Shown here: positions 46,459-57,922 of the stretch, piece after piece
Position numbering within the stretch: position 1 is the stretch's first letter
How the letters are laid out: every line of letters begins with the position of its first letter
Source of the DNA: Panicum virgatum
Lineage: Eukaryota; Streptophyta; Magnoliopsida; Poales; Poaceae
NCBI RefSeq assembly: GCF_016808335.1
Contig: NC_053149.1
Coordinates: 27,029,339-27,093,338 of the forward strand
Length of the DNA stretch: 64,000 nt
Direction of reading: 5' to 3'
Translations under genes and position numbers: made by a program
The notes under the pieces: model-generated
Seen by the model: only the letters and a program-made list of their open reading frames with translations
Databases searched by the model: none
What the model was told of the DNA's origin: nothing

Positions 46459-48227
46459 GTTGGCAATTTTGATTGAAAGGGCAAAACAAGATGGACAGAT
46501 CTTAGGCCTTGTCCCACATCTAGTGGATGGTGGCATATCTATTCTACAATATGCAAATGATACAATTATTTTTATGGAGCATAACTTTGAGCAGGCTAAA
46601 AATATGAAGCTGTTGTTGACTATGTTTGAGCAGCTTTCCGGACTCAAGATTAATTTTCATAAAAGTGAATTATTCTGCTTTGGTGCAGTGAAAGGGGTGC
46701 AACAAGATTACATGAACATCTTTGGATGTAATATTGGAGAGGCCCCCTTCACATATTTGGGAATCCCCCTGCATTATAAACGAATCAGTAACAAGATTGG
46801 AAAGTTATTGAGGATAGATTTGAAAGGAAGCTAAGCATGTGGAAAAGTAAGCTGCTTTCGTGCGGAGGCAGGCTCACTTTAATTAACTCGGTCCTTAGCA
46901 ATCTTTCAGTCTATATTCTTTCCTTCTTTGAGATTCCAAAAGAAGTTCTAAAGAAGTTAAATCACTTTAGATCAAGATTTTTCTGGCAAGGGGATGGACA
47001 CAAAAGAAAATATAGACTAACAAAGTGGAGCATAATGTGTACACCTAAGGAGCAAGGTGGCTTGGGAATTATGGATTTAGAAACCCAAAACAAATGTCTT
47101 CTTAGTAAATGGCTTTTCAAGCTTATTAATGAGGAGGGCATTTGGCAATAGCTGCTCCGAAACAAGTATCTCGCCATCAAAACAATTACTCAAGTGGAGA
47201 AAAAATCTGGGGATTCCCAGTTTTGGTCAGGGCTAATGAAGGTCAAAAATGATTTTTTTACGTTGGGTTTCTTTCAAGGTTCATAATGGCGAACAAGTAA
47301 GATTCTGGGATGATGTCTGGTTGGGGCACACCTCCTTTAGAGAGCGCTTTCCCAGACTTTATAACTTAGTTCGCCGAAAACATGACACCATGCAACAAGT
47401 CATAAGTTCCGTCCCTCTCAACGTATCTTTCCGAAGAAATTTGATTGGGCGGAATCTGGATAACTGGCAGGAGCTTGTTTATCTAACTTCCAATGTGCAG
47501 ATTACAGATAGTGGACAGTTTTCGGTCCATTCCATGTATGCTGCTCTCATGGATGAAATAAGTCTGCCGATAAATAAACCCCTATGGAAACTAAAAATCC
47601 CTCTTAAAGTAAAGGTGTTCATTTGGCTGTTGCACCGAGGGGTTATTCTAACAAAAGATAACTTGGCTAAACGCAATTGGAATGGAAGTAAGTAATGTTG
47701 TTATTGTTCAGCTGAAGAAACCATTGCTCATCTTTTCTTTGATTGTCATATAGCTAGGTTAGTTTGGAGAATAATTCACACAACTTTTGGTATTCATAGA
47801 CCTAGAAGTATTATGCATATGTTCGGGTCTTGGTTATTTAGAACTAAAGGGAAACATAAAAATATGCTTTACACAGGGGTTAGTGTTTTATGTTGGACCT
47901 TCTGGCTTTGCAGAAATGATATTATATTTCATGATGTTAAAAAGCAAACTGGTTTGCAGATACTTTTCAGGGCCACACATTTGATAAGGACGTGGGCGAT
48001 GCTTCACAAGGAGGGGGATCGGGACACCATTGTAGCAGCGTGTCGGGCCTTGGAATCAACCGCTATAGAGATCTTCGTGAGGCACGGGTGGCAGTTTAGA
48101 AATAGACTTTGCTTTTAAAACTGTTTTTCTTTCTTGTTTGGATCTGGTGGTTTTCACTTTGTAATAACGGCTGGATATATCTTGCTATATAGAGGCCGGG
48201 ATATGACTAATCCATTATCTAAAAAAA
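46459..48227 (+). mobile_element. 5'-truncated LINE (RT C-terminal half and zinc-finger tail)
   Basis: Plus-strand non-LTR reverse transcriptase pieces: ISILQYANDTIIFME (46530-46575), where the catalytic Y-A-D-D has become Y-A-N-D; HKSELFCFGA; FTYLGIPLHYKRI; then one frame over MWKSKLLSCGGRLTLINSVL and FFWQGDGHKRKYRLTKWSIM; then FWDDVWLGHTSF; and the end domain with WKLKIPLKVKVFIWLLHRG and a CCYC...H zinc-finger-like region at about 47694-47740. A frameshift near 46810 and stops at 47149 and 47693 break it. It ends in an A run at 48221-48227. About 25 bp of target present in copy B is missing here and no target duplication is seen. Confidence 0.9.
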
Positions 48228-48339
48228 TATATATTTACAACACACCACCCTCTCAAGATGGGGCAAACACATCATACAGACCCATCTTGCCATAAAATAT
48301 TTTCTTAGGCAACCCTTTCGTTACAACATCATCTATTTC

Positions 48340-48582
48340 GCCCCTTTCATTATAACATCATCTATATATTTGGCTAGCAGAGTTTATATATGGTTGACAA
48401 ATTACTCCTCTGTCTAGCTTTTCTTTAATGAAGTGATGATCAATCTCTATGTGTTTGGTTAGATCATGTTGAACAGGATTATTAGCTATATCAATAGCCG
48501 CTTTGTCATCACAATACAACATCAAGGGCTTACTTATAAGTAACCTTAACTCTGAAAGAAGGATATACGTACAGCCATAGCA

Positions 48583-48614
<32 letters not shown>

Positions 48615-48830
48615 CATGGGCCATTTAGCGAAACTCTACCTCAGGAGTGGAACATGCCACAACACTTTGCTCGTCTATCATTTAATGAACCAGTCCTGTC
48701 AGCATCAGTATAACACTCAACTTGCAAATTTCTTGACGAGAATATAAGAGGCCTTTTCCAGGGCAGTGTCAGCGCCACGGGAACGGGTCCCCCTAGCCCT
48801 GGACAAATCAAGACTAAAAGGACCAAAGGG
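48340..48830 (-). pseudogene. Copia RNase H fragment in copy A
   Basis: Minus strand: LLSELRLLISKPLMLYCDDK, AAIDIANNPVQHDLTKHIEI and HHFIKEKLDRG, preceded by VECYTDADRTGSL. These are copia RNase H motifs. The codons before the LLSELRL part contain a (CA)15 run. Relative to copy B, about 70 bp is deleted near 48670. Confidence 0.85.
48586..48615. repeat. (CA)n microsatellite inside the RNase H fragment
   Basis: About 15 CA units here; the equivalent run in copy B (about 53471-53486) has about 8. Confidence 0.9.
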
Positions 48831-49182
48831 CCCCACCTAGCTCAAACATCAGCTATGGGCTTGGCTAAGATGCCAACACGAGGCCCCTCCTAGGGGCCCA
48901 AAACAAGGGGAGGCCTCACGTCTCCCCGAGCCAAGGCAATCCCTTCATGGAGAAGGATTCACCTAACGGCACATTCAATGTGCTCCCCGAGCCAAGGCAA
49001 TCCCTTCATGAAGAAGGATTCATCTGACGGCACATTCAATGGGTGAGGCCCGAGGACGGTGCCCCTTACTCGTAAAACAACATGATTAGGGGGGGGGGGG
49101 CGTGCTTAACGCTGTGATCAGGCCAGGAAGAGCCCCCTCCCAGGTTACATCGCATCATCAGGCGATGGATGGTAGGGTGGCC

Positions 49183-51724
49183 TGTGGCATAACCGCCAAA
49201 ATTAATCCAGATCAAATGCGTTAACCATCACTAATACCGCTAAAATGGTTAATACGCACTTAAAACAGAGTAATTTGACAGTTTGTCGGGTAAAATCCCG
49301 ATAAAACCAATGAATTTCGGATCGAAACAACATACCTCACGCGAAGGTGAGTTTAGAGATTACGATAACCATAATACAACTTTAATAGTAAAAGTTATTA
49401 CAAACTAAATTTAAGAATTTAGACAGGGTACCTCAGAAATTAAAAGAAGAAAACGACAACCAGCGACAACATATGACATCATGATGAAGCCCGTACATGA
49501 CGTCAATCTCACTAAGCATTCCCAAGGTTACCTGAAAATAAGTCACAAGCAAGACTGAGTATACTAATACTCAGCAAGGCTGACCCGAAAAAAAGATATA
49601 AAATATCCCTTTAACCTGGCTGGGTACTCTTAGCAACATAAAATGGTTTCATTCAAATCTAGAGTTTGAACTCAAAAGAAGTCAAAATACTTAGACCTTA
49701 ATGCAAACATGGCATGACTCTTCGTTTAATCAAAAGAATATTTTAAAAGTATAAATTAGGGTTCACTAATGGTTTTAGGAAAAACAAACTATAAGGAACT
49801 AGACATGTTTTAAAGAACATATGGGTTAAGCTCATAAGAGAGAAAACACTTTTGGAGTAAAAGTTTTGAATAAAAGAGCTAGTCAAACTTTATAAATTAC
49901 CTTGCTCAAAATTCATAAGAAAAGCAATTTTAGAGTATAAAATAGAAATTGGATTAAATAAATCCCCTTTATTCTGACACAGCTTAAGATTAAATTAAAC
50001 CTATAGCTAAACATGAGAAATGATCATGAAATTTTTACACTAACACTAGAATCACATATACATGCTACCATAACAATTTCATAGCATGACATGGCTCCAA
50101 ACATTAGTTATTAAAAAGGTAAGAACAACTAGTCTTAATATACTATTAAACATAAATCTATTTTTGCAGCAAAAATTTCTAACTAAGACTTGTCATATTA
50201 TGATTCCAAAGAGTAGAGATTTTAAAAAGGATTCCAAAAAGTCCTCATTTGTTATTTTAGGATTTTTTTACGATTTTTCGAAGAATTTACAAGTTCACAG
50301 CAACAATTTGAAAACAAAACTAAATATTGCAGATGGGTCCCTGGTTTTTGTGCTGGGGTCCCTAGAACTTTTGCAATCAAAGCAATCGGGTCCTTCACCG
50401 GATAGGGAGCAGGGGAGGGCGGTCTGGGCCGGATTCCGGTGAGGGCGAGGGTCGCTAGCAGCGAGGGAGGGGTGGAGAGGCTAGGGGAGCTAGGAAGATA
50501 CCTTGTGGTGGCCTTGGATGGGGTCGGGGCAGCGGGGAAAGGCACCGGTGGCGAGAAGGGGGCGTTGCGGCGGTCAGACATGGTAGCACTGGCATGTTTC
50601 GGTGGCGGCGCCGGTGAACGTGGTTCGCTAGGTGGGGCAGGAGCACTACGAGGTTAAGGCGAACAGGTATGCTTACCCAGACGGGAGGAGCGAGGCTGGA
50701 GAAGGGGTGTCGGCGGAGCAGAGGCTTAGCAGCGGCGTCGAGCGGCGTCGAGCTAGCTTTGGTGGCGTTGGGTGGTGAGGAAGCGGTCGTTGAGCAGCAC
50801 GGGGGCTCGGGGAAGCTAACTGCGGGCTCAGACTGGGCGAAGGGTGGCCGGAGAGGGGACCTCCATGGCGAGGCCAAGCCTCGGCGGCGGCAATCGCGGG
50901 TCGACGGCGGTGGTGTGTGAAAAAGGGATGGACAGTGGGGCTATTTATAGGCAGAGAGGGAGGAGGATAAGCTCCTTCGAGTTGTGGACGAGCTACTTGT
51001 GGCGGAGCTGGTCATCTAGGGGGCGGCCGGCGGTCATGGTGCAAGCGGGCGGCGTGGCGCGCATGCGGGAGGCCAGCAGAGGTGATTCGATGGCGGCGGG
51101 GGCTAGTTTGCGACGCGTGGAGGCGGCCAAGGTGGCGCTCCGAGGTGGCGTGGCGTTCCTGGGGGCAAAACTGGTGGCGGCCGGCAAACCGGCAGCGAGG
51201 GGGCGGCGCTCCTATTTTTCGGTGGACAGAGCAAGAAGGTGATCCCAGGGGTGGTTTTGCAATTTCCAGAATTTTAGGGGCTAAACTGAAAAGTAAAATT
51301 TCTCGTTAATCTATGGCTCAAATGAAAAAGTGTTCAATATGAAAGTTGTGTAACTTTTCAAGAGTTACAACTTTTATGTTGTGCAAAATTTCACTAGGTC
51401 AAAGGTTTTGAAATTATTTTAAAATCCGTCAATTCTTTTAAATGCAAAAGAACACAACTTAGGTTTTGAAATTGCAAGGGCAGCCCTAGACATAAATATG
51501 TCTTTTTATGAGGGTAAAAAGTGAAAAACAAAATATGCATTTTAACCCCTCATGAAATTTGAAATTTTGCCTTATGCAAAAACTATTTTGTAAAAAGAAC
51601 TTTGCACTTTTCCAAAATTACAAAAATACCCTTGCTAGGATAAACGTGGTTTAAATTTTTAAACATACACAAAAGCTATATTTTTAACTAGGTAGTTTTA
51701 GCCCATAAAACCTGGTCTGTCACA
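49183..51724 (-). mobile_element. Solo LTR, 2.5 kb, with 5-bp target duplication
   Basis: Begins TGTGGCATAACC and ends GGTCTGTCACA, flanked by tggcc on both sides (49178-49182 and 51725-51729). Copy B shows the uninterrupted site. On the minus strand a TATA box (gcctataaatagcccc, about 50939-50954) is followed by a CA/CT-rich leader, so the LTR reads to the minus strand. There is no primer site, polypurine tract or internal coding, as expected after LTR-LTR recombination. The GC-rich part at 50400-51240 gives spurious ORFs. A tgagtatactaatactca palindrome lies at about 49556-49573. Confidence 0.88.
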
Positions 51725-52170
51725 TGGCCCCCGCCACTACCACCCCTGTCGGTGTTTAGCCGCCAAGCCTACCTTTGGATACCCCAAGGTAGTATGTTTG
51801 TAGATAGGTTTCCACCGAGGTCTGGAACCGTTGGTGCAAGGAATACAGAGGTTTAGACAGGTTTAGGCTTTGAGATGCATAGTACCCTATGTCCTGTTGG
51901 TTGTTTGTATTGCTTTAGATGACGCTATGATGATTGATGTTTTGAGGGAGTCCCTGCCCGCACTTATATAGTCTAGGGGACATGGTTACATCGAAATCCT
52001 AGCCGAATACAAGACAAGGAGTCCTTCCCAATGCCTATCGGGTAGTTTCCTTCTATTTGTCTAGTTCTACTCATGTATGGTTATAATATGACAAGATACA
52101 TGCCATGTGTTATCCCTTGTTCTAGAACATTCTATGCTTGTGAATAGTCCTGCTGCCCTGGGTCTGACAA

Positions 52171-52910
52171 GTCCTTGAGCTCTTTGTAGCCAAGTATTGT
52201 AGGCGTCGAGTACTTCTGAAGTCGTCTTTCGAGTGCTTCGAGTGCTCCAAGTGCTCTGTCGAGTACTTCCGAGCTTCCCATCGAGTCTTCCAGTAGTCTT
52301 CCGAGTACTTTTATGCTGCATCAACGGTGAGAGGTGCTCAAGCCCCGAAATCTTCCTTTTATATGGTGCGTGATGAACTCGCGCTCCATATGGAGTAGCC
52401 CGCGAGCCATAGGTTGAATCGAAGAATCAGGCTAAGGGTTAAATCTGTCTTTTCTCCTTATCTTCCAAAAAAATTGAAAAATAAGTCATCGCTGACATAT
52501 GTCCCGCAACCTCCAAGCCTTAAATCAAAATCCTATGATTTGGAATTAATGATCCAAAGTCGCGGCAGATAATTTATCCTGATGATATAGATGTGTAGAT
52601 TGAATCTGATATCTGAACTCTTTTTTTCGAAATATAATCCTGGAACAAATGGTTAAAAAATAAAGATATAAAAATCCCTAAATTACTGATTAGAAATAAA
52701 TTAATAAGCCTTTTGGTCTTCACATAAAACAACATCGAGTAGTTTTGCGGCGTCCAGCCTCCGAGCTTGCTATCTATGCGAGCCATAGAAGCCAAATCGA
52801 GTAATTTTTGATGTTTAGCCCCCGAGCCTGAGAGCTAGACGTGCTCACCCAGTGGCATGCTCCAGGTCTGATCTCCTGTGACACAAACATAGAAATATTT
52901 ATATATTTAC
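52171..52910. other. Spacer between copies A and B, with cgagtacttc-type repeats
   Basis: At 52205-52315 the words cgagtacttc, cgagtgcttc and cgagtgctcc recur about eight times, an imperfect short tandem array, probably part of an LTR-type sequence. Words such as agcccccgagcctgagagc (52816-52834) recall gypsy LTR ends. No protein was recognised. Confidence 0.45.
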
Positions 52911-54565
52911 AAAAATCATCAAAATCTATACAATGGTCTCAACATACCATGGAACCAACTATTTATATATTTTATTTTTGGAGTAGGGGTAGAGATGAAA
53001 AGTAGCCATGAAACTCAAGAGGTTGGAGAAAAGTTCTAGATCGTTCTCTCGATCCCTTCTCTATTCTCATCTTTTACTCTATTATATAATTTACATTTGA
53101 GTCCTTATACTATATATATATTTACAACACACCACCCTCTCAAGATGGGCAAACACATCATATAGACCCATCTTGCCGTAAAATGTTTTCTCAGCCAACC
53201 CTTTCGATTCAACATCATCTATTTGCCCCTTTCATTACAACATCATCTACCTATTTGGCTAGCAGAGTCTATATATGGTAGACAAATCACTCATTTGTCT
53301 AGCTTTTCTTTAATGAAGTGATGATTAATCTCTATGTGTTTGGTTAGATCATGTTGAACTGGATTATTAGCTATATCTATAGCCGCTTTGTCATCACAAT
53401 ACAACATCAAGGGCTTACATTTAAGTAACCTTAACTCTGAAAGGAGGATATATATGCAGCCATAGCACTTCACACACACACACACCATAGGCCATTGAGC
53501 GAAACTCTACCTCAGAAGTGGAACATGCCACAACACTTTGCTTTTTACTGCACCAAGAAACCAAGTTACCCCCAACAAAGGTACAATACCTAGAGGTTGA
53601 TTGTCTATCATCTAATGAACCAGTCCTATCAGCATCGTATAACACTCAACTTGCAAATTTGCTTGACGAGTATATAAGAGACCTTTTCCAGGACAATGCA
53701 ATCGCCACGGGAACAGAGTCCCCATAGCCCTGGACAAATCAAGACTAAAAGGACCGAAGAGGCCCACCTAGCTCAAACATCAGCAATGGGCTAGACTACG
53801 ATGCCAACACGAGGCCCCCTCCTAGGGGAAAACAAGGGGAGGCCTCACGTCTCCCTGAGCAAAGGCAATCCTTTCATGGAGAAGGATTCGACTAACAGCA
53901 CATTCAATGTGCGCTCCCCGAGTGAGGTAATCCCTTCGTGAAGAAGGATTTGTCTGACGGCACATTCAATTTGCTCACCTTGTTGCTGTCGGGCGAGGCC
54001 CGAGGACGGCGCCCCTCACCTATAAAACAACATGATTACGGGGGAGGTGTGCTTACAGACAACTCTGTGATAAGGTTAGGAGGAGCCCCCTCCGAGCCCA
54101 CATCGCATCATCAGGCGTTGGATGGTAGGGTGGCCCCTGCCAATACCACCCCTATCGATGTTTAGCCGCCAAGCCTACCTAGGGATACCCCAAGGTAGTA
54201 GGTTTGTAGATAGGATTTCGCCGAGGTCTGGAACTGATGTTGCAAAGAATACAAAGCTTTGGACAGGTTCGGGCTGCGAGATGCGTAATACTCTATATCC
54301 TGTTGGTTGTTTGTATTGCCCTAGATAACATTATGATGATTGATGTTTTGAAGGAGTCACTTATATAGTCGGGGAAAGGGTTACTAGCCGAATACTAGAC
54401 AAGGAGTCTTTCCCAATGCCTATCGGGTAGTTTCGCTCTATTCGACTAGTTCTACTCTTGTACGGGTAGTTACAATAGGACAAGGTACATGCCAAGTGTT
54501 CTCTCTTATTCTAAAACATTCTGTGTTTCTAAGCAATCCTGCTGCTCTAGGTCTGACAATCCCAT
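52911..54565. repeat. Composite duplicated segment, copy B (empty sites)
   Basis: Uninterrupted partner of copy A. At about 53095-53117 it keeps sequence lost at the LINE insertion, and at 54130-54140 it has gtggcccctgcc where copy A has the solo LTR. It includes a copia RNase H fragment at about 53290-53730. Confidence 0.85.
53290..53730 (-). pseudogene. Copia RNase H fragment in copy B
   Basis: Minus strand: DADRTGSLDDRQSTSRYCTF, VGGNLVSWCSKKQSVVACST, then LLKCKPLMLYCDDKAAIDIA and HHFIKEKLDK, with the (CA)n run and a frame change between them. It retains the YCTFVGGNLVSW part deleted in copy A. Confidence 0.88.
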
Positions 54566-54839
54566 CAAGCAGCCAGGCCACCAGCGCACGAGAAAGACCC
54601 TAAGGTGACAAAAAGACCCCGGGGTGACGTAAGGACCCAGGCGATACCGGAGCATCCTGAAGTCCCTCAAGGAGCAACCCCCGACCATGGCAGTCTTGAC
54701 CCAGAGACAAGGGCCCTGTCCAGCGGGCAGGCGCCACTTGCAGGACGACGCCCCCAACGAGCTCCGTGTTCACACCTGAGATAGTAAGCCTCTCCACTGC
54801 AACAATAAACATTTACCGAGGTGGAGAGGATGTATTAAA

Positions 54840-55432
54840 GCGCCAAGCATCGGCTCAATATGGAAGACTTGGGCACCACCGAAATGCAAATTTTTCACCT
54901 AGCTCATCACGCAAGACCGCGTCTGGACCTCGGACAGACTGGCCGGTCGTGGGTGGGATCACAACCCCTCCTGCCACTTTGTAGAACCACAGTCGAGACT
55001 TCACTTCACCTAACATCGGAGTGCCGATACACACGGTGCATCTGGGACCTAGTCGCCATTTGGACTGCACAGCCGGGATTACAACCTTCCAACTAGAGGC
55101 TGAGCAGCACCACCATGGAGTGATGGAACAACATCACGACAACGCCAGCCACTCCGCGTATGGCAGTACTCACCCTGGTCATGCTCATTCTTTGGGAGAT
55201 TTGGATGGAGAGGAACTCTAGAGTTTTCCAGCAGCAGGAGTCCAGCGCGCTTTCCCTGTTCGCGAAACTAAAAAACGAAGCCACTGCTTGGACCCAAGCT
55301 AGGGCTAGCCGCTTTGTGTCCTTCCTTTTGAGAGAATAACTCTTTGTGCTGTAATTGCCGGCTAGCCGGCTTTGTATTCACTCTTCTCTATCAATGAAAT
55401 AAGCACAATCTCGTGCTTGTTCGTTCAAAAAA
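54840..55432 (+). mobile_element. LINE 3' fragment
   Basis: The plus-strand frame has LPLCRTTVETSLHLTSECRY then TRCIWDLVAIW, the zinc-finger-like end domain of plant LINE RT ORFs. It is followed by pieces of the typical WWNNI...L-V-M-L-I-L-W-E-I-W-M-E-R-N tail with frame changes near 55096-55250. It ends with a 3' UTR (ttgtattcactcttctct, then aatgaaataagcac) and an A run at 55427-55433. The 5' edge is uncertain and no target duplication was found. Confidence 0.75.
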
Positions 55433-55435
55433 ACC

Positions 55436-55529
55436 ATTAATTGAGGCGGGCAGCCCCAACCGTCTCGGAGCAAAGGTCACGGTACATGACCTATTTTTCG
55501 AGTCGGTTGTGCTGCCCGCCTTGGTTAAT
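55436..55529. mobile_element. 94-bp palindromic MITE-like hairpin
   Basis: The left arm attaattgaggcgggcagc and the complement of the right arm, attaaccaaggcgggcagc, pair for about 33 bp with a few mismatches. It lies 3 bp after the LINE poly-A run. No coding. Confidence 0.7.
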
Positions 55530-55902
55530 CAAATAAAAAAAATAAAAACAAGGGAAAAGCCCACCGGGCCCATCAGCCGCCGCTACCAGATCCCGCCGCA
55601 GCCGTGTCCCGCCACCGCCAAATCTGGCCCCATCACCACCGGATCCAGCACCGCCACCCTGCACCGCTATCTGATGCGAACGGAGGCCGCCACCTCGCGC
55701 AGGCCACCGCATCCCAACACCGCCGCCGGATCTCACCGCTGTCGTGTCCGCCACCTGACCCGCCGCCAGTGGATCCGCCGGCCTCGCCCTGCTGTCGGCG
55801 TCGATGTGGAGGCAGCCAGCCTCGTCTCGCCCCCGTCGGATCCGGGGAGGCTGCCGCCGACCGCTGGGAGCAGGGGCGCGACAGATGGAGGGACGCGCTG
55901 CC
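55530..55902. other. GC-rich sequence, no gene recognised
   Basis: Rich in gccgcc and ggatcc words. ORFs on both strands are composition-driven. It could be a 5' UTR or first-exon remnant, but no protein family is evident. Confidence 0.4.
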
Positions 55903-57444
55903 TGTTGGCGTTTCTTATGCCCGATTAGAATAGATATTCTGCAAGCGCACAGAATCACTGCTGTAGCACTTCACCTTGGAGTATTCCAGGGTATTGTATT
56001 TTTTCTCAGGGAAGCAATATGGTAAAGAGTATCGTAAACCGAATGATAACCGTACTAGCTTGATCAACCGACTGACTAGATGGGGGGTAAGCCAGATAGG
56101 TAGTGAGATAAAATAAGTGGCCAGGCAATGACCGAGTGACACACAGAGATTCTAACCCTTAGAGAGGTAGCAACTGGGAGAACAATGAGCGAAAAAAGAC
56201 ACCTGATACACTTCTGAACTATCGAGCTAGCCTCTCTAGATCAAACTAAACACCTAACTAGTTCTCGGGAAAGCAGATCTTACTTCGGCGGCTGGAAGAG
56301 GAAGGACTTCAGAAAGGGATGAGAGGGGAGTCCAACGGCAACCTGCACTACTGCTATGAAAACACCCGAATGTGGTGGACTACAAAGGACGGATAGGGCT
56401 GTCATCACCTACCGACTACCTAACGGTTCCGTGGGGTGGAACACACTTTCTAGCTAACACTAAGGTCAGACACCATATCTGCACTCGATGTTAGGATTTC
56501 TCTCGAGGCCTTCGAGAGAAATCCCTCTCAACCTAGAGCACTAACTTGAGATACTCTAGTCCGGGCGAGAAAACCCGTAAGAGAAGTTTCCGATCACTAA
56601 GAGAGATAACTTAGCCTAAGCTAAAGGAAAACTTCCCTGCTCAAGATGAACCTCAGACTTGAGTAAATGAAAGACTACAAAAAGTAGAGCTGACTCAAAA
56701 AAGTAAAGAAGATAACTTATATTAATAAAGTTAAAAGAAAGATACAAGAGCTATACCAGACTTCTGACGACTCCGGAGTCCCGAGCAAGCTCAACTCGAC
56801 TCTAACTCCCAAGCTACTAACCTACTCAAGAAAGTACAAGTAGAAGAGAAGAGCTCCAATGGTGTGTGTTGATTGATGGATGGCACCTCTATTTATAGCC
56901 CTCCCAAGGTCGGTTCTGGCGGTTACTGCAAGTAGCATCGGTTGAAAGCAGGTAATACCGTTGTGCTTAACTTCCACACCAAACCTCAGCTTGAGAGGCT
57001 TCCATGTGGGGCCGGCCGGCCTCCCTCTGGCCCATCTCGGCCTCTAGTTTTGTCGAGACTCTGCATTGCTCTTGTGCCTTCTACAGGGAAGTGGTTTGCC
57101 GAAATATATTTGATCTTGGGCTGTCTTGTGGATCTTTGGATGGATGTTGAAGCCTTTCGGTGTATCCAATTGAACCAGAGCTCAATCCTTGACTCAGAGC
57201 CTTATGAGTGTGTCTCATGGCCACTGGATCGAAGCCGGGGCCGTGCTTCTGAAGGTGCCAGGCTGGTCGGCCTAGGATTTTGCCCATTTATGCTCATTTT
57301 TGGTACACTTGTTCCTGCAATCAAAACTCATCCAAAACTTGTGGAACTCATTAGAAATAAACATAATATGAATGGAATATAGTGTAAAGCTCATGTTATT
57401 TCCAAGAAGTTGATGGCATAGAATATGAATTTATGGACGTCAAC
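55903..57444 (-). mobile_element. 3' LTR of an outer Athila-like element
   Basis: Begins tgttggcgtttc and ends at gacgtcaac beside a C run, read on the minus strand as a G-rich polypurine tract (57445-57457). The word gcaagcgcacagaatcac near its left end matches gcaagcgcacggaatacc in the inner element's LTRs, so the two are related families. A minus-strand TATA box (ggctataaataga) lies at about 56888-56900. The matching 5' LTR is outside the window. Confidence 0.75.
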
Positions 57445-57922
57445 CCCCCCCCCCCCCAAAGCTTAAACTTTTGCTCGTCCTCCAGCAAAGCTCAAACTGA
57501 GGCTCGGTGGATCAGGAGTTGCATCAATATTTACCCTCTTGCAGGTACCTTGTGCACAACATATTACTCTTTCCGTCTGTACTTATGAAAAGTTGGCTCA
57601 TACGTAAGGTTTTGCAAGATGGGGTGTATTTGTTTTTCATCCCTCGGTCTTGAGCGGTTGTTGGACTGAACAACCTTCACCGGAATGTTCCCTGCTACCT
57701 GTTCAGGTTCCCAACTCGGATTTTTGCAAGAATTTTCAAAAGAGGTTCATGTTTCCCAATGGTACTCTCGAATCACTCAAAGTGTATGATTCTCACCTAT
57801 GGTCGAGATGTCTGACCATGTTCTTCCTATCTCTACAGCTGATATGTGGAGTTTATGGGTAGGAAGATGTATGCATACCTTGGTTATCTGTATTGCTTAG
57901 TCGAAGGATAATCCAACATGGG
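57445..57922 (-). other. Internal remnant of the outer Athila-like element
   Basis: The polypurine tract and about 460 bp of non-coding 3' sequence (aaagcttaaacttttgctcg and onward), interrupted at 57923 by the inner element. Confidence 0.6.

Larger units (their letters stand above)
46284..52170. repeat. Composite duplicated segment, copy A (interrupted)
   Basis: Copy A aligns with copy B (52911-54565) in three blocks: 46284-46458, 48228-49182 and 51725-52170. The gaps are a LINE (46459-48227) and a solo LTR (49183-51724). By eye identity is about 90 percent. The segment contains the same join of a copia RNase H fragment to GC-rich sequence and an LTR-like piece starting tgtcggtgtttagccgcc, so the join predates the duplication. 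Confidence 0.85.

Noticed and set aside
50252..51309. Several GC-rich ORFs up to 140 aa
   Set aside because: They lie in the solo LTR and its leader; overlapping on both strands with no motif.
52733..52837. Possible tRNA or snoRNA because of short GC stems
   Set aside because: No cloverleaf with anticodon loop or box C/D motifs could be drawn; the words fit gypsy LTR ends.
55413..55958. 171-aa and 155-aa ORFs on opposite strands
   Set aside because: Composition-driven Pro/Arg/Ala-rich translations beginning in the palindromic MITE; no recognisable domain.
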